DNA from: Myrica gale
Taxonomy: Eukaryota > Streptophyta > Magnoliopsida > Fagales > Myricaceae
DNA: 64,000 nt
Direction: 5' to 3'
NCBI GenBank assembly: GCA_963930655.1
Contig: OZ005604.1
Location: 14,580,001 to 14,644,000, forward strand
Both the position numbers and the translations under genes were made by a program. Numbering within the stretch: position 1 is the first letter of the stretch; each line of letters begins with the position of its first letter. The notes beneath the pieces were generated by a model that did not search any database, had not been told where the DNA came from, and worked only from the letters and a program-made list of their open reading frames with translations. Positions 46,001 through 57,218 of this stretch are shown one piece after another.

Positions 46001-48975
46001 GAATAGGACGATCATCAAGGATTGTCCCACTTATATATTTGACAGCATCCTCAGCATCTTCTCGAGAGTAGTACCTAATACACACATACTTATGGTCAAA
46101 AACAGCTTCAATTACAGCCAATAAGTTGCTGCATGTACCATCCAACCAAAAAGTTATGACTAATTAGAAGCAACCGTATAAATGATGACACATAGAACCA
46201 AGAACAACACCAGCCAATGAGCACTAATGACCTAGAAACAACAATAATACAAGCATTTCTCAAATCAGCTTATTTGGGTGTCAGAACTATCCAACTCTGT
46301 AAAACAGACAACATCTGATGCTGGCTCCAGAACAATGTTGCATCAGAAATGAGTTTGAGAAATAGTTTATTTTGATCAAAGCATGACAATGAACCAACTT
46401 TAAAAGTGGGATTAAGCAAAAGAACAAAAAGGAAAACAATGTAAGATGAAAATTGACATATTAAGAGACGATTTATTGCCGAGTAAGTTTGACGAAACAG
46501 TTAGGAAAACTTAAAGGCAATACTACATTCATTGTAAAACACTCTTCGTTACATATAAAGGATGTAGCCCTAGTTTAGGTGGGAGAGATGAACAAAAGAC
46601 AAAAACTAATATCTAAAGGACATTCTTTATGCTCGTAAACAAGCTATATTTGTATGATATCACCGGCATACGCAAAAAGAATTCAGTGATAACTTACAAG
46701 TACAGGTCAATTCCACTATGATTGAGTTATATTTGGCTAGTAACTGGCCCATTCAGATTACCATCAGTCCTAAGAAAGCCTAGCGAAAGTCAGTTCATGC
46801 AGTAACGACAAAGCATTTACTTGGAAGAAATCACAAGGGAATATAAAGTGGGGAAAGCATGAAGCAAATAGGAATATTTCAAGGAAGCAAAAAACAGAAA
46901 GTCTTAGCTTATGACATCCTTAAAACAGGCACACAAAACAAAATGCATTGAAAGTGCAAAAAACATAAGCTCAAAATATGAGATAGAATACTTAATCTCA
47001 GGACTCATCAGTTAACAACATAGAGAAGTCATTGTCTGTTTAGTTCAAAAACTGTTTAACTTTGGGAAATCTTCACTTACAAAATTTGGAAGGAAACAGC
47101 AACATGTGTATAAAACAAGAATAGGGTGAGAACCAAGTTCAAGAACTACCAAGTTTATGTTCCAATTTCAAATGACACCTGGCGTCAGCCCAAAAGCCCA
47201 AATATGGAGCAGTTGTAAGATTTAAAGTATGAGCCTGGGAATGCTTCAGCATCAGATCTAGAAGAAGCTCTAATATCTATATATTTATACAGGACTAATT
47301 TTTCAATAACTTCTCAATAGAGAAAAAAAGGAATTAGTCTTTGCAATTAGCTCTAGTTCAGAATAGGAATATAAACTTACATACTCATCTGTCTTAGAGA
47401 ACTTACTATAGTGGAATCTTTTCTTAACCCACGTTTCAAACATCACCAATTTGAGTATAGATCCATAGAGGACTGTACCAATGGACGGGGAAAAAACTAA
47501 TGGGGCTTGTTATGTTTTGATCAGATGTTAAATACAAGGAATTTGTACCAGGTAAACTGTTTTACAAAATAAATAAAAAAAATTGTGAAGAATAGTGAAG
47601 CCTTACAGGACAAAACAAAAGCCACAAGGCGTTTTTGTGTTCTTATCCAAACCCATAATGATCTTCTTAATCTCTCCGGCTCGGGTGAAAAGCTCATACA
47701 CTTGCTCTTCCGTTGTATAAAAAGACGTATTACCGACATAGACAGTGATTGATGTCAGAAGTGCATGTTCAAAGTCCTCTTGTGATCCAGCAAATCTTCT
47801 ATCCCTATATGCTGAAAGCTTTGATGGATCCTAAAAATAAAACAAAATACGATAATCCATAAGTTACGTACCCCGATTAAAAAACAATGACTAACAAGTT
47901 GAAGTATAAAGCACAACGGTATTGGCATCATCCCCTTTTTTTCCATCAGCTGTGCAAGAAGAGGTTCTCTCTTCTATTTGTTTGGGGGAGGCAAGGATGG
48001 TGAGGTAGGCGTTAATACTCAATATGTGTATATACAACAAAATAAACCTGGCAGAACATAGTGAATAAGAAACCTAAGACACATGCACTAAAACATTAAG
48101 GGTCAGCTTTGGTTGCCCTTCAAAATTTGAAAGGACACACTAATATTATGGCCTATAGTAGAGAAATTAATTACTTTGAACAGAGCCCTAGGAAAAAGGT
48201 TGACCTATTTCAATGATGGATCAAATAGATTCATCTAAAAGAATCAATGAAATAATCTTGTTTCAACTGTTGATGATGATAGTTGCCACACTTGAACTGC
48301 CATATTCATACTTACTTACTTAAGTGAAAAATATAATTTCACCCCAAGGGTTTGGTGTGGTGGTAAGGCTTTGGCTTGGGTTCTAACATGTCCCAAGTTC
48401 GAGCCCCAACACCCCCATTATCGCCCTTGACTTACCCGCTCCCTGGGTTGTGGGGTCGGTCCAGGGGGCCGGGGTTTGTACTTCAGGGTTGAGCCAAAAA
48501 GGTCCGGCTTTAGGGGATTTCCTCGTCATAAAAAAAAAGTGAAAAAGATAATTTCATGACAAGTCTAAACTCCATGGGACACAATCATCCAAATGCAAAC
48601 AAGCAAACTACATACCAAGAAAAAAAAAGGCAAACTACATTTCATGTGCAACAACATCAAGACTCTACCAAACATAACCCGTGTGATTTCACCCTAGCCC
48701 ACGCCAATCCACAGCTCTCCTTTCTCACTCCAAAACAGCTTATTATGCCAGAACAAGCTTAGGCATTGTTAACGAATTACAATTCATACTTTATTGTTTA
48801 AACAGAATACGAATACCTTAATCGTTTTGCCCTTAAAAATCTTGAAAAAAAAAACAAAGAATTCGACCATTTTAGGGGCATTGGTATATTTGGAGATAGA
48901 GAAACAGAGAAACGAGCTCACGAAGTAGTATAAAGAAACGCTGGGCACCAATTTTACCTTGAAAAGAGACGCCAT
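43017..48975 (-). CDS. CBP20: Nuclear cap-binding protein subunit 2 (CBP20)
   Basis: Small subunit of the nuclear cap-binding complex; with CBP80 it binds the m7G cap and aids splicing, export and miRNA processing. Minus-strand exons in order: 48958-48975, 47607-47830, 45936-46074, 45823-45856, 44686-44796, 43616-43663, 43385-43491, 43017-43091, giving 251 codons (Arabidopsis CBP20 is about 257). The RRM spans residues 35-115: RNP2 VYVGNT, RNP1 GFCFVLYY. Tyr14 (LSAYRDRRF) and Tyr37 (VYVGN) correspond to the two tyrosines that stack the cap in human CBP20. The conserved [19 protein letters not shown] follows. A plant-type basic/Ser-Arg tail (residues 192-227) contains SDHESR twice and ends in an acidic run. 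Seven introns: six GT-AG and one AT-AC (exon 4 to 5). A SINE sits in intron 1. Frames and phases agree throughout. Confidence 0.97.
44797..45822 (-). other. U12-type AT-AC intron of CBP20 (intron 4)
   Basis: On the coding strand the intron starts ATATCCTTC right after CCTG (exon 4, ending at 45823). It ends CATAC before CTAGAGGTGG (exon 5, from 44796). CCCTTAAC, a branch-site-like string matching the U12 consensus TTCCTTAAC, puts the branch A about 10 nt from the acceptor. Joining at these sites restores the conserved sequence [14 protein letters not shown] in frame; no GT-AG pair at this junction would. A GA microsatellite (45219-45241) lies inside. Confidence 0.92.
48323..48556 (+). mobile_element. 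tRNA-derived SINE with target duplications, in CBP20 intron 1
   Basis: The body 48342-48537 begins ccccaagggtttggtgtgg, has an A-box-like ggtgtggtggtaagg (about 48350-48365) and a B-box gttcgagcccc (48397-48407), and ends in an A tract. It is flanked by a 19-bp direct repeat, agtgaaaaatataatttca (48323-48341) and agtgaaaaagataatttca (48538-48556), with one mismatch. These are the hallmarks of a SINE moved by LINE machinery. It is antisense to CBP20. Confidence 0.88.
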
Positions 48976-49250
48976 CGCCCTCCGACACTTGAAGCAGATT
49001 TCTCCAACTACAAATCCAGACTCAGCTCTACAAGTTATCAATTTGCCATGGAAATTGTATTACAAAGTTGCTAGAAACAGCTATGCTATTATCAAATATC
49101 GTGACGATTGTAGCCGTAGGACCAAAAAGAGCTCCCTGGTGTCACTAAACAAACCTATCTTTCTTGAAGAGCGCACGAGAGAGAAAGAGAGAGTACCGCA
49201 GAGCCGTCGTCACTTGCAGCTTTTGCGCTAAATTGATTTTGGGCTCGACC
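48976..49250 (-). promoter_or_regulatory. CBP20 5' UTR and proximal promoter (approximate)
   Basis: Upstream sequence of the CBP20 start codon. No clear TATA box is seen on the minus strand, as is common for housekeeping genes. The transcription start is not determined. Confidence 0.35.
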
Positions 49251-49454
49251 TTGACTGGGTTAGGTCCTTTTTTTTTTTTTCCCTTCAACAAGAGCACATG
49301 GGGAGCGGCTCACCTCAGGTTAGGAAAACTCCTGTTTGCTCCCGTTTTACGGGGAAGATCGCACGTGTATCAAATCGGATATGAAGGTTCAAATTACGCC
49401 CCTCCACTATACGGCTAGGTCCTTTATTTTCTTGGCCTTGGCTGGGTTAGGTTG
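49251..49454. repeat. Tandem duplication upstream of CBP20, copy 1
   Basis: The stretch from gactgggttaggt through a T tract, cttcaacaag and acatggggagcggctcacct to attacgcc and atacggctag is repeated as copy 2, which begins gctgggttaggttg at 49441. Copy 2 is split by two transposons: 49441-49454, then 54916-54952, then 57073-57195. The unit is about 190 bp. Confidence 0.8.
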
Positions 49455-49929
49455 TGTTATGACCCTTGATGTGGATCATGGGGAAGAAGGAAGAATTGGG
49501 GTTTCGTAAAAGAGGAGCGGCGGCTTTGTGTTAGGAGATTGCTTTGTGTTAGGAGACTTCGGGGAGTTTGGGGGAAGACTCACGAAGGCTTACGTGGAGT
49601 GGAGTTAAGGTGGTCGGCCATTATGTTTGGGCCGGGTCAGACCCTTGTGAAAGGGTCATATGTTATTGCTTTCCTTAGTTTTGGGTAGCCCACTGTTCGG
49701 GCCTTATATGCTTTAGTCCAATTAGAGCCGTGTTGGCCAAATAGCTTTCGTATAAGCTTTCCTATAAGTTCTGCTGCAGGGAGATTCGTTGGTTATGAAA
49801 AAGATTATTACAAAGGCAGTTATGGAGATTGACTCTCTCGAATGAGTTGTTACACAATACATTTTCCTTTCATTCGTCCAAACACGATTTTTCTCACAAT
49901 TATCCTTACATTCTAGTGGGTACGTTACA
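49455..49929 (+). repeat. 5' LTR of the Ty3/Gypsy element
   Basis: 475 bp, TGTTATGACC to GTACGTTACA. It contains an internal tandem pair of gctttgtgttaggaga. Confidence 0.97.
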
Positions 49930-49961
49930 TTTGGTATCAGAGCAATTGATCCTTGCTCTCA

Positions 49962-52900
49962 ATGGCGGAAGGTACCAGACTTGCTACGATCGAGAAGGGG
50001 CTTGACAGTCTTCAGCGGCAACAAGACAATCAGCAACAAGTTCTGGAAAGTATGGCTCAGCAGCTGATGAACATCACAGACAGCCTGAAAAATTTATCCA
50101 AACAGCAAGGCAAACCAACCGAAGATACTGGAGGGTTAGTAATTCATTCTGTTAGTAATGATGGAGATTCAGGACCTAGTGGAGGACCACAGATCAAGCC
50201 TTTAAAATTGGAATTTCCCAAGTTTGATGGGGAAAATCCAACAGCATGGATATACAAGGCCAATCAGTTTTACACATATTATCAAACACCTATTGGGCAG
50301 AATATTTTCTTAGCTTCTTTCCACATGGAAGGTGATGCTCTAACTTGGTTTCAAGATGCGGAGGAGGCAGGAATTTTTACCAGTTGGGAGGCTTTTACCA
50401 AGGCACTTTACATACGCTTTGGCCCTACGGCTTATGACGATCCTATGGAAGATATGCATCGTTTGAGACAAACAGGTTCTGTTCTAGAATATAAATCTCA
50501 ATTTGAGGTTATTTCTAACAGGATTCAAGGCATGACTGCAAAAAATAAACTCAGTTGTTTCATTAGTGGTTTGAAAGATGAGATTCGTTTTGAAGTAAAG
50601 TTGTTAAGTCCACCTACTTTGAATGCTGCCTTTGGGTTGGCTAAAATTCAGGAGGAAAATATAATGACAGTGAGAAGGAGTTTGAGAACCGGATATACAG
50701 ATGCCAAATAGCCATTTTCCCAATCCAACCGAAACACCAACACATCATGGGGGGTAACCAGAAACAATCAGACCAAAAAAACCTTTACCAACCAAACTTG
50801 GGGGGGAAACAGTAAACCACCAGACCAGAAAACCTTCCATAAACCCAGATTTCCCATCCAACGCCTTACATCTGAACAAATGAGGGAGAGAAGAGAAAAA
50901 GGCCTCTGTTATAACTGTGATGAAAAATGGAATTCGAAGCATCAGTGTAAGAGCAAAAAAATATTTATGCTAGAGGAGGTGGAGTGGGTTTTGGATGAGG
51001 AGGAAGAAGAGCTGAATGAGATAAGTGGACAACGAGACTTAGAAGAAGATAAGGAGGGGATCCCAGCAATATCACTACATGCTATTGCTGGAACACCAAA
51101 TCCTAAAACCATGAGACTCCTCGGGAAGATTGGAAAGAGTGAAGTGATCATACTAGTGGATACGGGTAGTACCCATAATTTTCTCGATCCAGCTATTGTG
51201 GCTCGAAACAATCTGCCTATTCAACATACCAAGCAGATTACAGTCAAGGTGGCAAATGAGGATTCCATGTTTAGTGAAGGGCAGTGTGAACAGATCTCAT
51301 TTCGGGTCCAGGGAAGTGTTTTCTCTACTGATTTTTATGCACTAACACTTGATGGTTGTGATGTCATCCTAGGAGTTTATTGGCTGAAGACTCTAGGCCC
51401 TATCTTATGGGATTTCCTACAACTGAAAATGACATTTGAATGAGAAAGGAAGAAGGTGGAGTTGTATGGACTGCGTCCTAAGGAGTGGACTGTTGAGGAA
51501 GCTCAGAAGTTCAGCATATCATCGAACACTGAAAAAAGAGGCTTAGTTCTCCAGCTCTTATGTCCACTAGATGAGGCTGTGAGCACAACAACACCAGCTC
51601 GAATTTCAGAGCTGTTACAGGAGTTTGATTCAGTTTTTGGTGAGCCTAAAGGGCTACCACCACCTAGAAGCTATGACCATCAGATTATACTCAAAGAAGG
51701 AACTACACCAGTATGTGTAAGACCATATCGTTATCCTTACTACCAAAAGGGGGAGATAGAGAAGATTTTCCGGGAGCTATTGGAGTTGGGAGCTATTAGA
51801 CATAGCCAATCCCCCTTCTCCTCTCCAGTATTGCTAGTGAGGAAAGCCGATGGAAGTTGGAGGATGTGTATTGACTACCGTGCACTCAACAAAGAAACCG
51901 TCAAGGACAAGTTTCCTATTCCTATTGTGGATGAATTATTAGATGAATTGAATGGTGCTATGATATTTTCAAAGCTGGATTTGAGGTCCGGTTATCATCA
52001 GATTCGGGTGAGACCCGAGGACGTCCCTAAAACGGCCTTTCGTACCCACGATGGCCACTATGAATTTCTGGTTATGCCCTTTGGGCTAACCAACGCCCCT
52101 TCCACTTTTCAGGGGCTGATGAATGACATTTTCAGGGATTACTTGAGGAAATTTGTGCTCATTTTCTTTGACGACATTCTGGTTTATAGTAAGAGTTTAG
52201 AAGAGCATGTCCAGCACCTCATATTGGTTTTGGAAGTGCTTAAGGCACATCAGCTCCTAGCTAAACTATCTAAGTGTCGGTTCGGTTATGAAGAGATTGA
52301 GTATTTGGGCCATCTAATATCTGCCCAAGGAGTGAAGGCAGATCCCAGTAAGATTGAGGCTATGCTTCAATGGCCTACACCGAAGCATATAAAGTCGTTA
52401 AGGGGTTTTCTTGGACTGACAGGGTATTATCGCAAGTTCATACGGGGTTATGGACAAATTGCAGCTCCCCTAACTCAGCTACTGAAGAAGAACTCCTTCA
52501 GCTGGTCAGAAGAGGCAACAATGGCTTTCCAACAATTAAAGGAAGCTGTGACTACACCTCCAGTCTTGACACTACCAGATTTTTCAAAACCATTCACTAT
52601 TGAATGTGATGCATGTGGGGTTGGAATTGGGGCTGTGCTTATGCAAGGAAACAGACCCATAGTCTTCTTTAGTCAAGCATTGAAAGGAAGACTATTACAA
52701 CTATCAACGTATTAGAAGGAATTATATGCCCTAGTGTGTGCTGTGCAAAAATGGAGGCCTTACTTGGTGGGGCAAACTTTTGAGATTCGGACTGATCAAC
52801 AAAGCCTCAAGTTCTTACTTGAGCAAAAGGTGGGAAATCCCATTCAACAGAAGTGGCTCACAAAGTTGTTGGGGTATGATTTTTCCATAGTGTACAAGAA

Positions 52901-54428
52901 GGGAAAGGAGAATAGAGCTGCAGATGCTCTCTCCCGTAGGGAGGAAGGGGATATTAATCCTACATTATCAGTGATCACTTTTCCACATTCCACTTGGCTG
53001 GAGGAATTGCGAAAGATTTATTCCACTGATCCTAATATGAGTGACTTATTTACTAAGGTAAAAAATGGGGGGTTATCAGATCCCAAATTCACTCTAAGGA
53101 ATGAGATTTTATTGTACAAAGGGCGAATTTATCTCAGCAAAACTACTGGGTTGAAGGACCAAGTTCTACACTACATTCATAATAGCCCTACAGCTGGTCA
53201 CTCGGGATATCATAAGACATTACATAGGGCTAAATCTGATTTCTACTGGCCAGGCATGAAAAAAGACATCAGATCTTATGTTCGGGAGTGTGATACTTGT
53301 CAGAGGAACAAGACCGAGACTCTGGCTCCTGCCGGGTTACTACAAAATCTTCCAATCCCTCACCAAAGTTGGATGGACATTTCCATGGATTTTATAGAGG
53401 GTTTACCCCTTTCCAAAGGTAATACGGTTATTTTTGTGGTGGTGGACAGGTTTACTAAGTACTCTCATTTCATTGCGACTTCCCACCCATACTCAGCTCA
53501 TACAATAGCTCACCTCTTTCTAGCACATGTTTTCAAACTCCATGGCATGCCATCTACAATCGTCTCTGACCGTGACCCAGTATTTCTGAGTAATTTCTGG
53601 CAGGAACTATTTAGACTACAGGGCATAACTCTGGCACACAGCTCTGCATATCACCCTCAAAGTGATGGTCAGACCGAGGTGGTCAATAAGTGTGTGGGAC
53701 ACTATTTGAGGTGCTACTATGGTGAGACACCTAAACTTTGGGTGGATTGGTTACCCTTAGCCGAATGGTGGTACAACACCAGTTATCACATGTCCACCAA
53801 ATTAACTCCATTTGAAGCCCTATACGGCTACCTGCCACCCAAACTCCTAAACTATGTTGCCCAGACTACCCAAAATGCTACCGTAGAGGCTGAATTGAAG
53901 ACCAGAGATCAAATTATTGCAATTCTCAAGCATAATCTAAAAGCAGCACAAGAAAGAGCTAAAGGCCAGTATGATAAGAGGCACACCGAACGCATATTTA
54001 AGGAAGGAGATTGGGTTTACCTGCGCCTTCAGCCTTACCGCCAAAAGACCTTGGCTTTTCGCAAAAGCCTCTAACTTTCTCCCAGATTCTTCGGCCCTTT
54101 TCAGATCACTCATCGAATAGGGGAGGTTGCTTACCGATTAGACTTACCAGCTGAAGTTCGCATCCATCCCGTGTTCCATGTCTTCTGTTTGAAGCGGAAG
54201 TTGGGTACCCACGTAAATCCTCTGCCAACCCTTCCTCCTGTCGATGAAGAAGGTGTTATTCAGCCAAAACCCGAGCTGATTCTCGACCGTCGAATGATTA
54301 AAAAAGGAGCTCAAGCCATTACAGAAGTTCTTGTGCAGTGGAAAGGAGCTTCTAGGGAGGACTCGACATGGGTTGTTTACAGCCAGCTGTTAGATCTTTA
54401 TCCACACCTTGTGGGCAAGGTCTTGTGA
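49962..54428 (+). pseudogene. gag-pol frame of the Ty3/Gypsy element with four in-frame stops
   Basis: One reading frame runs from the ATG at 49962 to the stop at 54426-54428 without any frameshift. It is cut by four stops: TAG 50709-50711, TGA 51441-51443, TAG 52713-52715 and TAA 54072-54074. Gag has a coiled-coil-like Gln-rich start and the retrotransposon gag core (about 50200-50650). A Cys-rich knuckle CYNCDEKW...HQC lies at 50907-50948. The protease has VDTGSTHNF (active Asp-Thr-Gly, about 51156-51182). Reverse transcriptase has [24 protein letters not shown] and the catalytic FFDDILVYS (about 52164-52190). RNase H follows (ECDACGVGIGAVLMQ; ADALSR), then integrase with H-H-C-C (GHSGYHKTLH, CDTCQRNK) and the Asp-Asp-Glu region (VVDRFTKYSH, VSDRDPVF, HPQSDGQTEVVN). 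GPF and a chromodomain-like VLVQWKG end it. The stops should prevent a full Gag-Pol product unless suppressed. Confidence 0.93.
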
Positions 54429-54440
54429 AGGGAAGGAGGA

Positions 54441-54915
54441 TGTTATGACCCTTGATGTGGATCATGGGGAAGAAGGAAGAATTGGAGTTTCGTAAAAGAG
54501 GAGCGGCGGCTTTGTGTTAGGAGATTGCTTTGTGTTAGGAGACTTCGGGGAGTTTGGGGGAAGACTCACGAAGGCTTACGTGGAGTGGAGTTAAGGTGGT
54601 CGGCCATTATGTTTGGGCCGGGTCAGACCCTTGTGAAAGGGTCATATGTTATTGCTTTCCTTAGTTTTGGGTAGCCCACTGTTCGGTCCTTATATGCTTT
54701 AGTCCAATTAGAGCCGTGTTGGCCAAATAGCTTTCGTATAAGCTTTCCTATAAGTTCTGCTGCAGGGAGATTCGTTGGTTATGAAAAAGATTATTACAAA
54801 GGCAATTATGGAGATTGACTCTCTCGAATGAGTTGTTACACAATACATTTTCCTTTCATTCATCCAAACACGATTTTTCTCACAATTATCCTTACATTCT
54901 AGTGGGTACGTTACA
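54441..54915 (+). repeat. 3' LTR of the Ty3/Gypsy element
   Basis: 475 bp. It differs from the 5' LTR at four substitutions: ggggttt/ggagttt, cgggcc/cggtcc, ggcagt/ggcaat and ttcgtcc/ttcatcc. Confidence 0.97.
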
Positions 54916-55662
54916 GGTTGTTTTTTTTTCCTTCAACAAGATCACATGGGGATAGGGGTGAATAGCGGACTAGTCGGAAGCGGAATTTGACATTCCGACA
55001 TCCGGTCCGCTAACTAGCGGATGGCCAAAAAGAGTCCGCTTCCGACTCTTAGCGGACTTAGCGGAAGCGGATAGCCGAATTCCGCTAAGTCCGCTAAGAT
55101 GTAATTCACAAAATAAAATCCTCAATAATAGGCTTAAGAAATCAAATTCTTATTGCTTAAGAAACTATTCAAATTCTTATTGCTTCAGAACTATTCAAAT
55201 GGACAAGAAAAGAAAAAACAATATAATCAAATGATCTCTACAAACATTGTTGCTTAGGACATACATTACATTATTTACAACAATCCATGTATTAAAGCTA
55301 CTTGGTTCGAGATTCTTGCCCTAATGAACTAAAGTATATGCAGAAAATACTATGGATGTCAAAAGCTACTGGCCACTTCTCAAGCACTAGAAGTGGCCTC
55401 TGTGTACAAAACGATTTACAATGTGTATTATCGGATGAGAAAAAGAGACAACCCTTGATATTGCCAAGTGTAATGGGGCAGAAAACATCCAGCTCAAGTG
55501 TAATGGGGCAGAAAACAATAGATCACCTGATTCAGGTTTCTGGTTCTGGTTCTCAGGTTTTCCTTCACCAAGTTTGGGATTTCCTGGCAATTTTATGGAG
55601 TATATTTCCTGCAAAAGTTCAAAATTAAAACAAAAAAAGTGAACAGGACTATAGCTAATATT

Positions 55663-55928
55663 CTTGACAGCACAAATAAGAATGTTACTTTAACAAGACA
55701 AGCTGAAATGTATAACAAGACAAAAATAGGCACCTAAAAATAGGCACCTAAATTCCATGCTTACTTTAACAAGACAATATCTGAAATGTATATTGTTGAC
55801 AGCACAAATAAGAATGTTACTTTAACAAGACAAGCTGAAATGTATAACAAGACAAAAATAGGCACCTAAAAATAGGCACCTAAATTCCATGCTTACTTTA
55901 ACAAGACAATATCTGAAATGTATATTGT
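55663..55928 (+). repeat. 133-bp tandem duplication inside the hAT element
   Basis: Units 55663-55795 and 55796-55928 are nearly identical. Each begins ttgacagcacaaataagaat and itself contains a doubled aaaaataggcaccta. The near-identity shows a recent event. Confidence 0.88.
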
Positions 55929-56099
55929 ACTCTAAAGTCTGATAAAGGTTATGCACAAGTCAACCCAACTAAGCCCAATGTGGTGATTTACTTAGTTTCA
56001 AGAACAACAGAGAGAGAGAAGCCAAAAACTACTATACTATCGACTCCTAACGATAGAAGCCAAAAATAACAGAGAGAGAGAGCTCTTAAAGTCACCTGC

Positions 56100-56345
56100 A
56101 AAAACAATGCAATATAGTAATTCAATATAACTAATTCAATATCACTCATGTAACAGGTTCACAAGTTCACAACACAACTAATTCAATATAACTAATTCAT
56201 TAACAATACAATATAACTAACTAAATAATTCAATATAACAATGCAATATAGTAACAGATTCACAACACAACAATTCAATATCAAAATGCAATATAATAAC
56301 AGATTCACAACACAACAATTCACACTGTTTATAATTAATTCACAG
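56100..56345. repeat. Imperfect AT-rich tandem repeats in the hAT element
   Basis: Repeated strings attcaatataacta and acagattcacaacacaac fill this stretch, in irregular order. No coding potential. Confidence 0.6.
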
Positions 56346-57218
56346 ATTCAATATAATTAATTCACACTATAGAACAATTGTGTAAGCTGGGTGTGTGCCT
56401 TGTTCCCTGTGGCCGTGGGTGTGCAAGTTGCCATAGTTGAGAGAGTGTGCGATAGAGAGACAGAGACAGAGATAGAGAGAGAGAGAGAGAGAGACATAAT
56501 GAGAGAGAAGCAGTCGAAGCCGCCAAGCCGGAGAAAATAGAGACTAAGGAACTTCAAAGTTTCGAACACAGAGACTGAGAGAGAGCTGAGGAACAAAGGG
56601 AGTGAGGCCTGAGAGTGAGGAACAGAGAGCGAGGGCTAAGGAGAGAGGGGGGACTAGCCAACTGGGGGCTGAGAGAGTTGAGGGAGTGAGGTCTGGCCGC
56701 CTGAGGGCTGAGAGTGAGAACGTCGAACAGAGCGTGAGGGCTGAGGCCTGAGGGAGGGTTGTGAAGGAGAGGGCTTAGGGTTTTTGGAATCAAATACCGT
56801 GGATCAAAACGACACGTTTTGATCCACGGTATAATATTTTTTTCAAAAAATAACACCTAAACGACGTCGTTCTATTTAAAATAGAACGTCGTCGTTTTAA
56901 TATATAATTTAATAAAATAAAAAAATAACCGGAACCGGTTTTCCGCTTCCGGGAAAACTCCAAATCCACCACCGATTCCGATTCCTAGAAGATACAGACC
57001 TCCTCTTCCCGGAACCGGTGACGGAACCGGAGCCGGAGTTCCGTCGGAGGCCGGACCGGACTTACACCCCTACATGGGGAGCGGCTCACCTCCGGTTAGG
57101 AAAACTCCTGTTTGCTCCCGTTTTAAGGGGAAGATCGCACGTGTATCAAATCGGATCTGAAGGTTCAAATTACGCCACCTCAATATACGGCTAGATGGAT
57201 ATTTATAATGCAGAAAAG

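Larger units (their letters stand above)
49450..54920 (+). mobile_element. Full-length Ty3/Gypsy LTR retrotransposon
   Basis: The element runs 49455-54915 (5461 bp) and is flanked by the 5-bp target duplication ggttg (49450-49454 and 54916-54920). Its 475-bp LTRs (49455-49929, 54441-54915) start TG and end CA and differ at only four positions, all substitutions. The primer site TGGTATCAGAGC (tRNA-Met type) is at 49932-49943, and the polypurine tract gaagggaaggagga lies at 54427-54440, directly before the 3' LTR. Order gag, protease, reverse transcriptase, RNase H, integrase and a chromodomain-like C-terminus makes it a Ty3/Gypsy chromovirus type. Clade is not assigned. The insertion is recent, as the LTR identity of about 99.2 percent shows. 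Confidence 0.97.
54945..57080. mobile_element. Non-autonomous hAT element with 8-bp target duplication
   Basis: The element runs 54953-57072 (2120 bp) from TAGGGGTGAATAGCGG to GGACTTACACCCCTA. The flanking duplication is CATGGGGA (54945-54952 and 57073-57080). The TAGGGGTG terminal repeats, 8-bp duplication and GC-rich subterminal repeats (gcggactagtcggaagcgg, left; ggaaccggtgacggaaccgg, right) are typical of hAT. No transposase domain is readable, so it would need help from an autonomous relative. The interior holds a 133-bp tandem duplication and a GA-rich block. Removing it rejoins the two halves of duplication copy 2. Confidence 0.88.

Noticed and set aside
45846-46145. A 99-codon minus-strand open frame resembling a stand-alone RNA-binding protein
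   Set aside because: It is CBP20 exon 3 read through into its flanking introns, not a separate gene.
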